Below the pieces are notes generated by a model. That model was not told the origin of the DNA and made no database searches. It saw only the letters and a program-made list of their open reading frames with translations. DNA of 11,633 nt from Candidatus Curtissbacteria bacterium RIFCSPHIGHO2_01_FULL_41_11 (lineage in GTDB: Bacteria > Patescibacteriota > Microgenomatia > Curtissbacterales > GWA2-41-24), in contig MFAZ01000011.1 of assembly GCA_001776335.1 (NCBI GenBank), positions 1 through 11,633 of the forward strand, in the 5' to 3' direction. Every line of letters starts with the position of its first letter. Within the stretch, counting starts at the first letter, position 1. This document shows, piece by piece, positions 1-6,623 of this stretch. Made by a program: the position numbers and the translations under genes.

Positions 1-171
1 GATATTATCAGACAAATCCAACAGGCCAGAAAAGAAGCGGACTGCAGGCTTGATCAGAAAATAGAAGTCGAGCTGCCCAAGTGGCCGAAAGAATTCGAAG
101 CGCAGATCAAAAAAGAAACCCTGTCAGAGAATCTTATTAAAGCTTCACAATTGTCTGTTAAAAAACTCTAA
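1..171 (+). CDS. ileS: Isoleucyl-tRNA synthetase, C-terminal end (partial)
   Basis: This is the last 56 codons of a gene that begins before the window. The frame is open from base 1 and ends at TAA 169-171. The fragment starts DIIRQIQQARKEADCRLDQK, which resembles the C-terminal segment of long-type isoleucyl-tRNA synthetases, where a helix with 'IQ..RKEA' is followed by 'D.I'. A charged helical tail with KKETLSENLI follows. The enzyme charges tRNA-Ile in the cytoplasm. The catalytic HIGH and KMSKS motifs lie outside the window, so the assignment rests on this tail alone. A related class I synthetase is possible but fits less well. The stop codon directly abuts the ATG of rodA with no spacer, which suggests co-transcription and translational coupling. 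Confidence 0.6.
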   Translation, partial: DIIRQIQQARKEADCRLDQKIEVELPKWPKEFEAQIKKETLSENLIKASQLSVKKL

Positions 172-1215
172 ATGGCAAAAACTATCGATGCTCTTTTAGT
201 CGCTATGGTTTTGGCACTTGGCGCAATATCTCTGACGACTATCTTTGCGGCAAATAAGAGCTTAGCCACGAGCCAGCTTATCTTCTGGATTTTTGGTCTT
301 ATCATATTTTACACGGCGAGCCACACGTACTATCTCACATGGCACAAATACGCGCTGCCAACCTATGTCCTTTCAATTTTTGCCCTTCTTTTTGTCTTTT
401 TATTTGGAGAGCAAATTCGCGGTTCTGTCCGCTGGATAGACCTGGGAGTTTTTAGGTTCCAACCTTCCGAAATTGCCAAAGTGGCAACGATAATTCTCCT
501 GGCGAAATTTTTTAACAAAAGATCGGCAAGTAATCTCTACCACGTCTTGCTAAGTATCCTTTTGATACTGCCCGTTTTCGTTATGATCTTTCTCCAGCCG
601 GATTTCGGAAGTGCCTTGGCAATAATAGCCATTTGGGCTGGCATCACTTTTGCTGCGGGGATAGAAAAAAAACATGTGATTGTCCTTGGCCTCTTATTTT
701 TAATACTTTCGCTTTTTGCCTACGAAATACTTGCACCATACCAGAAAGCCAGAATTGCTACTTTTCTTAATCCAAACCAGGATCCTCTCGGTCAGGGATA
801 TAACATTATTCAATCGAAAATTGCGGTAGGCTCCGGGCAGTTAACCGGCCGCGGCCTGGGGCTAGGCTCTCAGTCTCAGCTTAACTTTCTTCCCGAATCT
901 GAAAGCGACTTCATCTTTGCAAGTATTGCCGAACAGCTTGGTTTTCTGGGTGCAGCGCTCGTGATAATCATTTTTAGCGCCTTTCTTATGAGGCTAGCAG
1001 GCTACTTAAAAAACACGGAAAGATTCAATCAGTTGATTGTAATTGGTGCTCTCAGCCTGCTTCTCTACCAGTTTTTGGTAAATGTCGGTATGAATATGGG
1101 AATTTTGCCCGTAACCGGAATCACACTTCCTTTTGTCTCCTACGGGGGATCATCGCTAATTTCCCTGCTTCTGCTTTTGGGAATAATTTTTTCCACCAAA
1201 ATCCAAAACTACTGA
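172..1215 (+). CDS. rodA: SEDS-family peptidoglycan glycosyltransferase RodA
   Basis: A 347-residue polytopic membrane protein of the SEDS family. It polymerises lipid II into glycan strands during wall elongation, normally with a class B penicillin-binding protein. Visible family motifs are GSVRWIDLG (84-92) with FQPSE (96-100), LQPDFGSAL (141-149), the loop ESESDFIFASIAEQLG (242-257) and the C-terminal PVTGITLPFVSYGGSS (313-328). D246 matches the catalytic aspartate of the family (D262 in E. coli RodA). The 'PVTG.TLPF' form favours RodA over FtsW, which usually has PTKG; FtsW is the alternative. About ten hydrophobic segments are present and the length is near the family norm. The ATG touches the upstream stop and has no Shine-Dalgarno sequence, so translation is probably coupled. 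No PBP2, MreB or MreC gene is nearby. Confidence 0.92.
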   Translation: MAKTIDALLVAMVLALGAISLTTIFAANKSLATSQLIFWIFGLIIFYTASHTYYLTWHKYALPTYVLSIFALLFVFLFGEQIRGSVRWIDLGVFRFQPSEIAKVATIILLAKFFNKRSASNLYHVLLSILLILPVFVMIFLQPDFGSALAIIAIWAGITFAAGIEKKHVIVLGLLFLILSLFAYEILAPYQKARIATFLNPNQDPLGQGYNIIQSKIAVGSGQLTGRGLGLGSQSQLNFLPESESDFIFASIAEQLGFLGAALVIIIFSAFLMRLAGYLKNTERFNQLIVIGALSLLLYQFLVNVGMNMGILPVTGITLPFVSYGGSSLISLLLLLGIIFSTKIQNY

Positions 1216-1219
1216 TAAC

Positions 1220-1249
1220 TTGCTACCAGAAGTAGCGAGATGTTAAAAT
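1220..1249 (+). promoter_or_regulatory. Promoter of rplU, predicted leaderless
   Basis: The -35 is TTGCTA (1220-1225), followed by an 18-bp spacer and the -10 TAAAAT (1244-1249). Only seven bases separate the -10 from the ATG at 1257. Transcription would therefore begin at or next to the start codon, and there is no room for a Shine-Dalgarno sequence. Confidence 0.6.
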
Positions 1250-1256
1250 TTCCACC

Positions 1257-1571
1257 ATGTCTACTTGGGCAGTAATCAGAACCGGCGGCAAACAGTATAA
1301 GGTCGAAGAAGACCAGACTATTGTCGTGGAAAAACTAGAGGGAGAAAACGGCTCAGCAGTTGCCTTCGACAATGTCCTTCTTGTTGGTGGGGACAAAATC
1401 GTAATCGGCAATCCCATAATCGACAAAGCAAAAGTTACCGGCAAAATTAAAGAAACTTTCAAAGATAAAAAAGTTCAAGTCGTAAAATTCAAATCCAAAT
1501 CCAGATATACTCGTACAAACGGTCACAGGCAGATGAAGACAAAAGTATTGGTCGAAAAAATCCTCATTTAA
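1257..1571 (+). CDS. rplU: 50S ribosomal protein bL21
   Basis: A complete 104-residue bL21, a 23S rRNA-binding protein of the large subunit. The N-terminus WAVIRTGGKQYKVEE (residues 4-18) and the C-terminal basic segment with SRYTRTNGHRQ are diagnostic. The KFKSKSRY stretch is the usual RNA-contacting loop. Length matches the family (about 100-105 aa). It is followed by rpmA (bL27), the standard bacterial rplU-rpmA order, but the 87-nt gap contains a separate rpmA promoter, so the two can be transcribed independently. It is probably read from its own leaderless promoter, whose -10 ends seven bases before the ATG. Confidence 0.97.
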   Translation: MSTWAVIRTGGKQYKVEEDQTIVVEKLEGENGSAVAFDNVLLVGGDKIVIGNPIIDKAKVTGKIKETFKDKKVQVVKFKSKSRYTRTNGHRQMKTKVLVEKILI

Positions 1572-1607
1572 CATAACAAAATACATCAAACTATAAACTA
1601 AACGTCC

Positions 1608-1637
1608 TTGACACGTCGTGAAAAACTAAGGTAGAAT
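1608..1637 (+). promoter_or_regulatory. Promoter of rpmA-parB
   Basis: A consensus -35 TTGACA (1608-1613), an 18-bp spacer and the -10 TAGAAT (1632-1637). Transcription should start near 1644, giving a leader of about 15 nt before the ATG at 1659. No AGGAGG-like sequence lies in the leader. This is the best-matching sigma-70-type promoter in the window. Confidence 0.7.
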
Positions 1638-1658
1638 TTCAACGGCTTTTTACATACT

Positions 1659-1904
1659 ATGGCACACAAAAAAGGTGGCGGCACTACAACTAAAAACAGA
1701 GACTCCGCCGGCAAAAGACTCGGGGTAAAAATTTACGAAGGTCAACTCACAAAACCTGGCAATATAATAGTTAGGCAAAGAGGAACCCGAATTTACGCCG
1801 GAGTTGGCGTCATGATAGGTCGGGATCACACAATCTTCGCAACATCTGAAGGCTCGGTGAAATTCAGGCAAAAACAAGGCAAAAAGTTTGTAGACGTTAT
1901 CTAA
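1659..1904 (+). CDS. rpmA: 50S ribosomal protein bL27
   Basis: A complete 81-residue bL27, a large-subunit protein whose N-terminal tail reaches the peptidyl-transferase centre. The start MAHKKGGGTTTKNRDSAGKR is the canonical N-terminus. It begins directly with the mature AHKKG form and lacks the cleavable N-terminal extension seen in some Firmicutes. GNIIVRQRGTRIYAGVGVMIGRDHTIFA (residues 33-60) is the beta-barrel core. The stop at 1902-1904 lies four bases before the GTG start of parB, so the two probably form an operon driven by the promoter at 1608-1637. Confidence 0.97.
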   Translation: MAHKKGGGTTTKNRDSAGKRLGVKIYEGQLTKPGNIIVRQRGTRIYAGVGVMIGRDHTIFATSEGSVKFRQKQGKKFVDVI

Positions 1905-1908
1905 ACAA

Positions 1909-2736
1909 GTGGACGAAGGACAGATTTTCGAAATCGACATTGATATGCTCCAGCCTAATCCGCTGCAGCCCCGAGGACTAATTACTCCCGATTCGTTGAT
2001 AGAACTGGTTGACTCAATACGTGAACATGGTGTTCTCGAACCGTTGGTAGTGGCAAAAACTCCGGCCGGCTACCAAATAATAGCCGGTGAGCGCAGATGG
2101 CGGGCTTCAAAAATGGCGGGTTTTGCCAAAGTCCCGGTAATAATCAAAGAAACCAGCGCACAGGGAATGCTGGAAATGGCAATTATAGAAAATGTCCAAA
2201 GAATCGACCTGAATCCTCTTGAACGTGCACAGGCATTCAAAAGACTGATAGACGAATTCGGTCTTTCAACGGGCGAAATTGCAATTAAAGTTGGAAAAAG
2301 CGCGCCTTATGTTTCAAATACCCTGAGACTTCTCATCTTACCAGATGCCCTAAAAGATGCAATTGCGTCAGGTGCAACAACTGAAGGTCATGCCAGAGCA
2401 CTGGCGTCTCTTGAGGATCCTCACCTGATTGTCGAAGCTTACAAAGAAATCTTAAGTAAAAATCTTTCCGTAAGAGGCGCCGAAGAATTAGCCCGAAAAA
2501 TGAAAGCCAGAGAAAACATTCCGCCAAAACAACAAAAAGATGTTTTAAGACTGGAGAGCGAAGAACTGGAAAGTTATCAAGATGAAATTTCGCAAAAATT
2601 AACCACTGACAGTGCCAAAGTTAGAGTGAAAGTCGGGCAGTCAAGAATAGAAGCCAAGCTTTTGATTGTAGTCAAAGGCAACATTGAAACTACCTCAGCA
2701 GTCATTAAACGTGTTCGTGATGCCATAATTTCTTAG
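1909..2736 (+). CDS. parB: ParB/Spo0J-family chromosome partitioning protein
   Basis: A 275-residue ParB-family CTPase clamp that binds parS sites and spreads on DNA to drive origin segregation with ParA. Domains in order: an N-terminal ParB/Srx fold with NPLQPR (17-22), the CTP-binding box GERRWRAS (60-67) and ENVQRIDLNPLE (94-105); a helix-turn-helix region around 118-140, with the recognition helix near KSAPYVSNTLRLL; GHARAL (150-155); and a C-terminal dimerisation segment. Key CTP-pocket arginines are present. The start is GTG, four bases after rpmA, without a Shine-Dalgarno sequence. Placement after rplU-rpmA is odd because parB usually follows parA, and no parA lies in this window. A nucleoid-occlusion (Noc) paralogue is the main alternative. 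No clear parS 16-mer palindrome was recognised nearby. Confidence 0.9.
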   Translation: MDEGQIFEIDIDMLQPNPLQPRGLITPDSLIELVDSIREHGVLEPLVVAKTPAGYQIIAGERRWRASKMAGFAKVPVIIKETSAQGMLEMAIIENVQRIDLNPLERAQAFKRLIDEFGLSTGEIAIKVGKSAPYVSNTLRLLILPDALKDAIASGATTEGHARALASLEDPHLIVEAYKEILSKNLSVRGAEELARKMKARENIPPKQQKDVLRLESEELESYQDEISQKLTTDSAKVRVKVGQSRIEAKLLIVVKGNIETTSAVIKRVRDAIIS

Positions 2737-2739
2737 GAA

Positions 2740-3309
2740 TCAACGCAAATCTAAAATAGAATAGCTAACCTTTGAAACAATTCTCAGCCCGTCAGATTTA
2801 ACGCTTTTCCAAAGAGGCCAATAAACAAGCCAGGTTCTTCCACGAATAGAATCTTTGGAAATTGGTCCAAAACTTCTTGAATCGGAAGAAGCATTCCTAT
2901 TGTCTCCCAAAACAAAATACTGATCATTGCCAATCGCAACTTCTACAGTTCCGGTAGTGGGTTGCGTCTCATAAGGCTCTGCAAGCTTTTCGCCGTTAAT
3001 AAAAACAGAGCCGTCTTCTATTCTTATCTTTTCACCCGGCAAACCAATAACTCTCTTTATAAAATCCACGTTTTGAGAAGATGGAGCTCTGAAGACAATA
3101 ACGTCTCCGCGGTCCGGTTTATAAAGTCTATATGTAACTTTTTCTGTTAAAAGTAACTCGCCGTCATAAAAGTTCGGCAACATAGATTCCCCCTTAACTC
3201 GATGTGGCTGGACCAGAAAAACATATACAAACAGGAAAATAGCCAGCGAGACCAAAATTGTCTGCAGTATTTCTCCGATTACGGATAGAATTGTGTGCTT
3301 AAAATCCAT
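2740..3309 (-). CDS. lepB: Signal peptidase I
   Basis: A 189-residue type I signal peptidase (family S26), which removes signal peptides from exported proteins at the outer face of the membrane. One N-terminal membrane segment (about residues 10-33) is followed by the catalytic serine in GESML (S42) and the general-base lysine in FIKRVIGLPGEKI (K85). The substrate-site box GDNRNASSDSR-FGPI spans 135-150. Length is typical of single-spanning Gram-positive-type enzymes. The start is ATG at 3309, and a TAGAAT -10 ends six bases upstream, so the mRNA is predicted leaderless. It converges on parB with three bases between the stop codons and no visible terminator. The exported proteins in this window with N-terminal hydrophobic segments are plausible substrates only where a cleavage site exists. 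Confidence 0.95.
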   Translation of the reverse strand: MDFKHTILSVIGEILQTILVSLAIFLFVYVFLVQPHRVKGESMLPNFYDGELLLTEKVTYRLYKPDRGDVIVFRAPSSQNVDFIKRVIGLPGEKIRIEDGSVFINGEKLAEPYETQPTTGTVEVAIGNDQYFVLGDNRNASSDSRSFGPISKDSIRGRTWLVYWPLWKSVKSDGLRIVSKVSYSILDLR

Positions 3310-3315
3310 TGAGAC

Positions 3316-3321
3316 ATTCTA
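3316..3321 (-). promoter_or_regulatory. -10 box of lepB, predicted leaderless
   Basis: Read on the minus strand, TAGAAT (3321-3316) is followed by six bases and then the lepB ATG at 3309. The matching -35 is weak: only T-rich sequence lies at the right distance. It is divergent from the tRNA-Val promoter within a 67-bp gap. Confidence 0.5.
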
Positions 3322-3360
3322 GCAAAAAAATTCTTCAGTAAAAACCAGATAAACTTATGT

Positions 3361-3366
3361 TAAAAT
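3361..3366 (+). promoter_or_regulatory. -10 box of tRNA-Val and downstream glycan genes
   Basis: TAAAAT lies ten bases before the mature 5' end of tRNA-Val at 3377. The local string TGTTAAAAT is the same one seen at the rplU and lemA starts. No convincing -35 is seen. The promoter would serve the tRNA and, by read-through, the ligase gene beginning at 3460. Confidence 0.5.
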
Positions 3367-3376
3367 TTCATGGCCT

Positions 3377-3451
3377 GGATCCGTAGCTCAGTGGTAGAGC
3401 GTTCCGTTCACATCGGAAAGGCCGCAGGTTCGATCCCTGCCGGGTCCACCA
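3377..3451 (+). tRNA. tRNA-Val (anticodon CAC), CCA encoded
   Basis: A full cloverleaf. The acceptor GGATCCG (3377-3383) pairs with CGGGTCC (3441-3447) with one T-G wobble. The D-arm is GCTC/GAGC, the anticodon stem TTCCG/CGGAA encloses TTCACAT, and the T-arm is GCAGG-TTCGATC-CCTGC. Anticodon CAC at 3409-3411 reads GUG valine codons. Discriminator A is at 3448, and the 3' CCA is encoded at 3449-3451. The ligase ATG lies only eight bases after the CCA. Confidence 0.97.
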
Positions 3452-3459
3452 AAAATCCC

Positions 3460-4650
3460 ATGGAACTTACAAAACTTCTTCTAACTCTTACCATCGTATC
3501 TATTATTCCCGGTCAACTGATAAGGATTAACGCTACTCAGTCCGCCGTGCTTACCGTTGGAGATATTTCAAGTGCCATCTTGATGGCTGTTTTTTTTATT
3601 AATTCCACAAATATCAAAAAAGCGCTTATTTTGCCCAAAAAAATTTTCTTGCCGTTTTTAATATTTTCGTCGGTTGCGATCTCGTCAACAATTATCGCCG
3701 CAGACATTTTTTCTCCGAGAGAAATTATTATTGCCATATTATTTCTGGTTCGCTTCGCGCTTTATTTTGGGATTTTTATTGTAGTAGTAAACACCGTCAA
3801 AAAAAAAGAGATTACAAAATGGCTTAATCTGTTTCTGTTTACCGCGGCCATTTTTGCCTTGATTGGTTTTTTTCAGTATATTTTCTTCCCTGACCTTACA
3901 TCTCTGGCTGCTTTTGGCTGGGACCCTCATCAGAAGAGAATTGTGTCTACCCTGCTTGATCCGAATTTTACGGCCGGTCTTCTGGCAATTGCACTTTCCA
4001 TGGCTCTCTCTCTTTTTCTCAGCTCCAAAAAGAACATTTATCTTTTGACGTCTACTGTTCTTTTTACTGCACTCATTCTTACCTTTTCCAGAAGCGGCTA
4101 TCTCGCGCTGCTCGTCGTCTTAGCAACAATAGGGATTTTAAAATCGCCAAAAATTCTGTTCGTTTCTCTCGTCGCTTTTATAATTGCTTTTATCACGATA
4201 CCTCAGGTAAAAAACCGTATTCTGGGCGCCTTGAGAGTAGATGAAACGTCCCAGGCAAGGATCGAAAGCTGGCAAAAAGCTCTGGTTATTTTTAGAGATA
4301 ATCCTATTCTCGGTGTAGGGTTCAATACTTATCGCGCGACTCAAGCTCAATATGGATTTTTCCCCGCGGACCAGCCGGAAGGTGGCCATTCCGGTGCCGG
4401 CACAGATTCGAGTTTTCTTCTAGTTCTGGCAACGACGGGTATTATCGGACTGGGGGCGTATTTAGCCTTTTTGTTTGCAATTTTTAAAAATTTCTCCGCA
4501 AATATTCGTAAATCTCCTCTGTCTCTGGGAACAACTGCTGCTTTTTTAGGTATTCTTGTTCATTCACAGTTTGTGAACTCACTCTTTTTTCCGCAGATAA
4601 TTATTGTGCTTTTCTTCTTGCTCGGCGCGTGCTCGGTTTATGATAGTTAA
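3460..4650 (+). CDS. O-antigen ligase / polymerase (Wzy_C-type) membrane protein
   Basis: A 396-residue polytopic membrane protein of the O-antigen ligase/polymerase class (Wzy_C/WaaL-like). Family members join or polymerise lipid-linked glycans on the outer face of the membrane. About ten or more hydrophobic segments are seen. The Wzy_C-like core begins with TFSRSGYLALLV (208-219, R211-S-G) and contains a long extracytoplasmic loop with FRDNPILGVGFNTY (278-291) and GGHSGAGTDSSFLLVLATTGIIGLG (308-332). H310 is the likely conserved histidine. The open frame extends upstream into tRNA-Val, so I chose the ATG at 3460, just after the tRNA CCA. The next gene is a membrane glycosyltransferase overlapping by 11 nt, which supports a surface-glycan role. 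The exact substrate cannot be read from sequence, and other bactoprenol-linked polymerases are possible. Confidence 0.8.
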   Translation: MELTKLLLTLTIVSIIPGQLIRINATQSAVLTVGDISSAILMAVFFINSTNIKKALILPKKIFLPFLIFSSVAISSTIIAADIFSPREIIIAILFLVRFALYFGIFIVVVNTVKKKEITKWLNLFLFTAAIFALIGFFQYIFFPDLTSLAAFGWDPHQKRIVSTLLDPNFTAGLLAIALSMALSLFLSSKKNIYLLTSTVLFTALILTFSRSGYLALLVVLATIGILKSPKILFVSLVAFIIAFITIPQVKNRILGALRVDETSQARIESWQKALVIFRDNPILGVGFNTYRATQAQYGFFPADQPEGGHSGAGTDSSFLLVLATTGIIGLGAYLAFLFAIFKNFSANIRKSPLSLGTTAAFLGILVHSQFVNSLFFPQIIIVLFFLLGACSVYDS

Positions 4651-5728
4651 TCTTTTTTTATTTTGGCGAATCGGATTGTTTCTAATAGGATTTTTGGGCG
4701 CAACTGTTTTTCCTAAAGTCGAAAACGGCGCCTTAGGATCGGAAGCGAATGGGCAGTTTGATTATTGGCTTTCCTGGGCGCAGTGGGACGGAGGGCATTA
4801 TTTTGATATAGCAACCAGGGGTTATTTAATAGACACCGACTACGCTTTCTTTCCCCTGTTTCCGGTTTTAATTAAATTTACCAATAACTTGACCGGCGGC
4901 AACACAATTACGTCCGGTCTTCTAATTTCTAATCTCGCACTCCTTACTTTTTTATTTGTTCTCAAAAAATACGCAGAAAGAATTTCTTCAAAAAGAGAAG
5001 CACAAAACATAATAACCACGTTCCTTGTTTTCCCTACCACATTTTTTGCGGCAGCTTTTTATTCGGAATCTCTTTTTTTGCTTTTTGTAGTCGCTACATT
5101 TCTGTTTTTAAATGAACGCAAATATCTTCCTGCTGCTATTCTTGCTGCTCTTGCCGGCATAACCAGGTTAGTCGGAATATTTTTAGTTCTTTCGCTTGCA
5201 TACTCCTACTTTGCCACCATAAAGTTTCAAATTTCGAAAGTAAACAGAAAAATTTTGCACCTCACAGTAGCCCTTTTCGGTTTTTCATCGTACGCAATTT
5301 ATTTATGGTACAAACTCAACGATCCAATAAGATTTTTAACAGTACAAAGTATCTGGAATCGGATAGTTACCGACCCCATTTCCACAATTTTTTCCTATCT
5401 GTGGAGATACATCACCCGTCAAACTATCCCGATAAATGATTTTTTCGATCTCGCAACAACACTGGTTTTTTTAATTATTCTAATTTTGGGCCGTAAAAAA
5501 ATATCCTCATCTCTTTGGATATTTTCGGTCCTTGTTATTCTTATTCCTGCATCAACCGGCACTTTAACCAGTATGCCCAGATACGCACTTTCGTCACTTG
5601 GCGCATTTGTTATTCTTGGAAAATTTTTGGAAGAAAAACCTTGGCTCAAAATCCCGCTCTGGTCTGTTTCGCTTTCAACGCAGGCCTACTTACTTGTTAG
5701 ATTCATTACCGGCTATTGGGTAGCCTGA
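4640..5728 (+). CDS. PIG-V/GPI-mannosyltransferase-like integral membrane glycosyltransferase
   Basis: A 362-residue membrane protein resembling the PIG-V family of polyprenyl-phosphate-sugar-dependent (GT-C) glycosyltransferases. An early extracytoplasmic loop has WAQWDGGHYFDIATRGY (46-62, acidic D50) and AFFPLFPVL (69-77), the hallmark pair of this family. FYSESLFLL (140-148) and GITRLVGIFL (173-182) are also typical, and TSMPRY (310-315) lies in a late loop. About nine hydrophobic helices are present. A longer start at 4604 exists, but its extra 12 residues (cysteine- and serine-rich) lie wholly inside the upstream gene, so I chose the ATG at 4640, which overlaps the ligase stop by 11 nt. 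Together the two genes look like a small glycan-decoration unit. In bacteria the family may transfer mannose or another hexose; the sugar is not inferable. The stop directly abuts the stop of the next gene on the other strand. Confidence 0.78.
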   Translation: MIVNLFLFWRIGLFLIGFLGATVFPKVENGALGSEANGQFDYWLSWAQWDGGHYFDIATRGYLIDTDYAFFPLFPVLIKFTNNLTGGNTITSGLLISNLALLTFLFVLKKYAERISSKREAQNIITTFLVFPTTFFAAAFYSESLFLLFVVATFLFLNERKYLPAAILAALAGITRLVGIFLVLSLAYSYFATIKFQISKVNRKILHLTVALFGFSSYAIYLWYKLNDPIRFLTVQSIWNRIVTDPISTIFSYLWRYITRQTIPINDFFDLATTLVFLIILILGRKKISSSLWIFSVLVILIPASTGTLTSMPRYALSSLGAFVILGKFLEEKPWLKIPLWSVSLSTQAYLLVRFITGYWVA

Positions 5729-6439
5729 CTATTTATGGTAATTTATTTTCCGCTTTTCGATTTTTTCGTTTCCGGCGGAATCCTGGGCCTTAATTTCAAT
5801 AGTTGTTTCACCTTCGCCAACCGGAACAAAAACCTCAAATTTTCCTTCTCCGCTAATGCTGGCTAAGAATCCGTTTGCATATACCTGAGCGTCCGGGTCT
5901 GTTTGGCCGGAAACTCTAATTCTGTTGTTGCCGACAAAATTTTGACCTTCAGATGGGCTTTCAATTTCCAGTTTTGGCTCTTTTGTGCTATAAATTACCT
6001 TTTTTGTTTGCGAAGAATCACTAGTTTTGCTTGCTTCGCTCAAAGCCTTGGCATAAATCTCGTTTTCTCCGTCTTTTAGCCTGAAACCATCGTAGGAAAA
6101 ATGATTATCCGAAACATCAACCTCACCAACTTTGTCTCCGTTATGATATATTTCTACTTTTTTCCCATCACTACTGAAACCCCGAATGGGGAGTCTCGCA
6201 CTGTTGGTTGCCGTTGGCAATTCATCCAAAATAGGAGCTTGGGGTGCGCCGGCTTCCTGCACCAAGTCCCGTCTAAAAATTCCTCCCACAAAATCTGCAA
6301 ATTTACCGAGAAATGGAATTCCAAGGGCAAAAAATATTACACCAAGAACAAGGCTTACAAAAGAAAGATAAACAATTCTTCTTATCGTTGCCTTCTCCTC
6401 TTTTCTGGTAAGCCTTTCGATTCTAAGCGATCTCTTCAT
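5729..6439 (-). CDS. Membrane-anchored protein with two Ig-like (glucodextranase-B-type) domains
   Basis: A 236-residue protein with a basic cytoplasmic N-terminus (KRSLRIERLTRKEEK), one membrane helix (about 21-45), a short linker rich in A, P and Q, then two beta-sandwich repeats (about 68-152 and 155-234). Each repeat has the alternating pattern of bacterial Ig-like or glucodextranase-B domains: 'V.IY.NG..VG...V....F.Y' with 'DGENEIYAKA' in the first, and 'I.SP.EGQ....N.I.VSG.TDPDA.VY.NG' with 'GETTIEIKAQDSAGNE' in the second. No catalytic motif is visible. The likely role is surface display, adhesion or a wall-associated scaffold. The open frame extends upstream into a tRNA fragment; the ATG at 6439 was chosen because it leaves a normal basic N-terminus. 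A weak TAATAG -10-like box lies five bases upstream. Its stop abuts the PIG-V-like gene. Confidence 0.75.
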   Translation of the reverse strand: MKRSLRIERLTRKEEKATIRRIVYLSFVSLVLGVIFFALGIPFLGKFADFVGGIFRRDLVQEAGAPQAPILDELPTATNSARLPIRGFSSDGKKVEIYHNGDKVGEVDVSDNHFSYDGFRLKDGENEIYAKALSEASKTSDSSQTKKVIYSTKEPKLEIESPSEGQNFVGNNRIRVSGQTDPDAQVYANGFLASISGEGKFEVFVPVGEGETTIEIKAQDSAGNEKIEKRKINYHK

Positions 6440-6474
6440 AATTTCTATTAACCAAAAACTTAATTTTCGTGCAG

Positions 6475-6515
6475 AGCCACCTCCGAGAGTCGAACTCGGG
6501 ACCTTCACTTTTTAC
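6475..6515 (-). pseudogene. 3' half of a split or decayed tRNA (T-arm plus acceptor)
   Basis: On the minus strand, a perfect T-arm CCGAG-TTCGACT-CTCGG (6499-6483) is followed immediately by the seven-base acceptor strand AGGTGGC (6482-6476) and discriminator T (6475). No CCA follows. The preceding variable-loop-like AGGTC is present, but no anticodon stem can be folded with adjacent sequence. The complementary acceptor strand GCCACCT occurs about 190 bases upstream at 6670-6664. An anticodon cannot be assigned. GGTAA upstream of the T-arm hints at threonine (GGU), but only weakly. Confidence 0.65.
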
Positions 6516-6532
6516 CTGTCCGAAATGCAATG

Positions 6533-6604
6533 AGCCGGTGGTGAGAATCGAACTCACGACCCACTGTTTACGAAACAGTTGCTCTACCACTGAGCCACAC
6601 CGGC
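6533..6604 (-). tRNA. tRNA-Thr (anticodon CGT), CCA not encoded
   Basis: A complete 72-nt cloverleaf on the minus strand. The acceptor GCCGGTG (6604-6598) pairs perfectly with CACCGGC (6540-6534). The D-arm is GCTC/GAGC, and the anticodon stem ACTGT/ACAGT encloses TTCGTAA, giving anticodon CGT for ACG threonine codons. The T-arm is GTGAG-TTCGATT-CTCAC. The discriminator is T at 6533, and the next bases are CAT, so CCA must be added enzymatically. The gene sits between the two acceptor halves of another tRNA remnant. Confidence 0.96.
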
Positions 6605-6606
6605 GA

Positions 6607-6618
6607 CTTCCACCAACT
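6607..6618 (-). other. D-loop-like remnant
   Basis: The minus strand reads AGTTGGTGGAAG, matching 9 of 12 positions of a common tRNA D-loop/D-stem sequence AGTTGGTAGAGC. It lies two bases before tRNA-Thr and after the palindrome. It is plausibly the displaced D-loop of the split tRNA whose acceptor halves are at 6670-6664 and 6482-6476. The match is short, so this is tentative. Confidence 0.35.
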
Positions 6619-6623
6619 GCTTG

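Noticed and set aside
1572..1607. Possible degenerate 7-bp repeat before rpmA (CATCAAA, CTATAAA, CTAAACG)
   Set aside because: The units match too poorly to distinguish from AT-rich chance sequence.
1223..1940. Antisense open frames over rplU and rpmA
   Set aside because: They are shadows of two clearly recognised ribosomal protein genes and lack any family pattern.
3370..3459. N-terminal extension of the ligase gene starting at ATG 3370
   Set aside because: The extension translates the tRNA-Val gene itself; the ATG at 3460 just after the tRNA CCA is the sensible start.
4604..4639. Upstream ATG for the PIG-V-like gene
   Set aside because: The added 12 residues lie entirely within the ligase coding sequence and break the normal hydrophobic N-terminus; the ATG at 4640 fits better.
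6440..6508. Extended N-terminus of the Ig-like protein
   Set aside because: It would translate the T-arm and acceptor of the tRNA fragment; the ATG at 6439 gives a normal basic start.
6475..6604. Complete second tRNA downstream of tRNA-Thr
   Set aside because: Only the T-arm and acceptor strand can be folded; there is no anticodon arm or adjacent 5' acceptor, so it was called a fragment.
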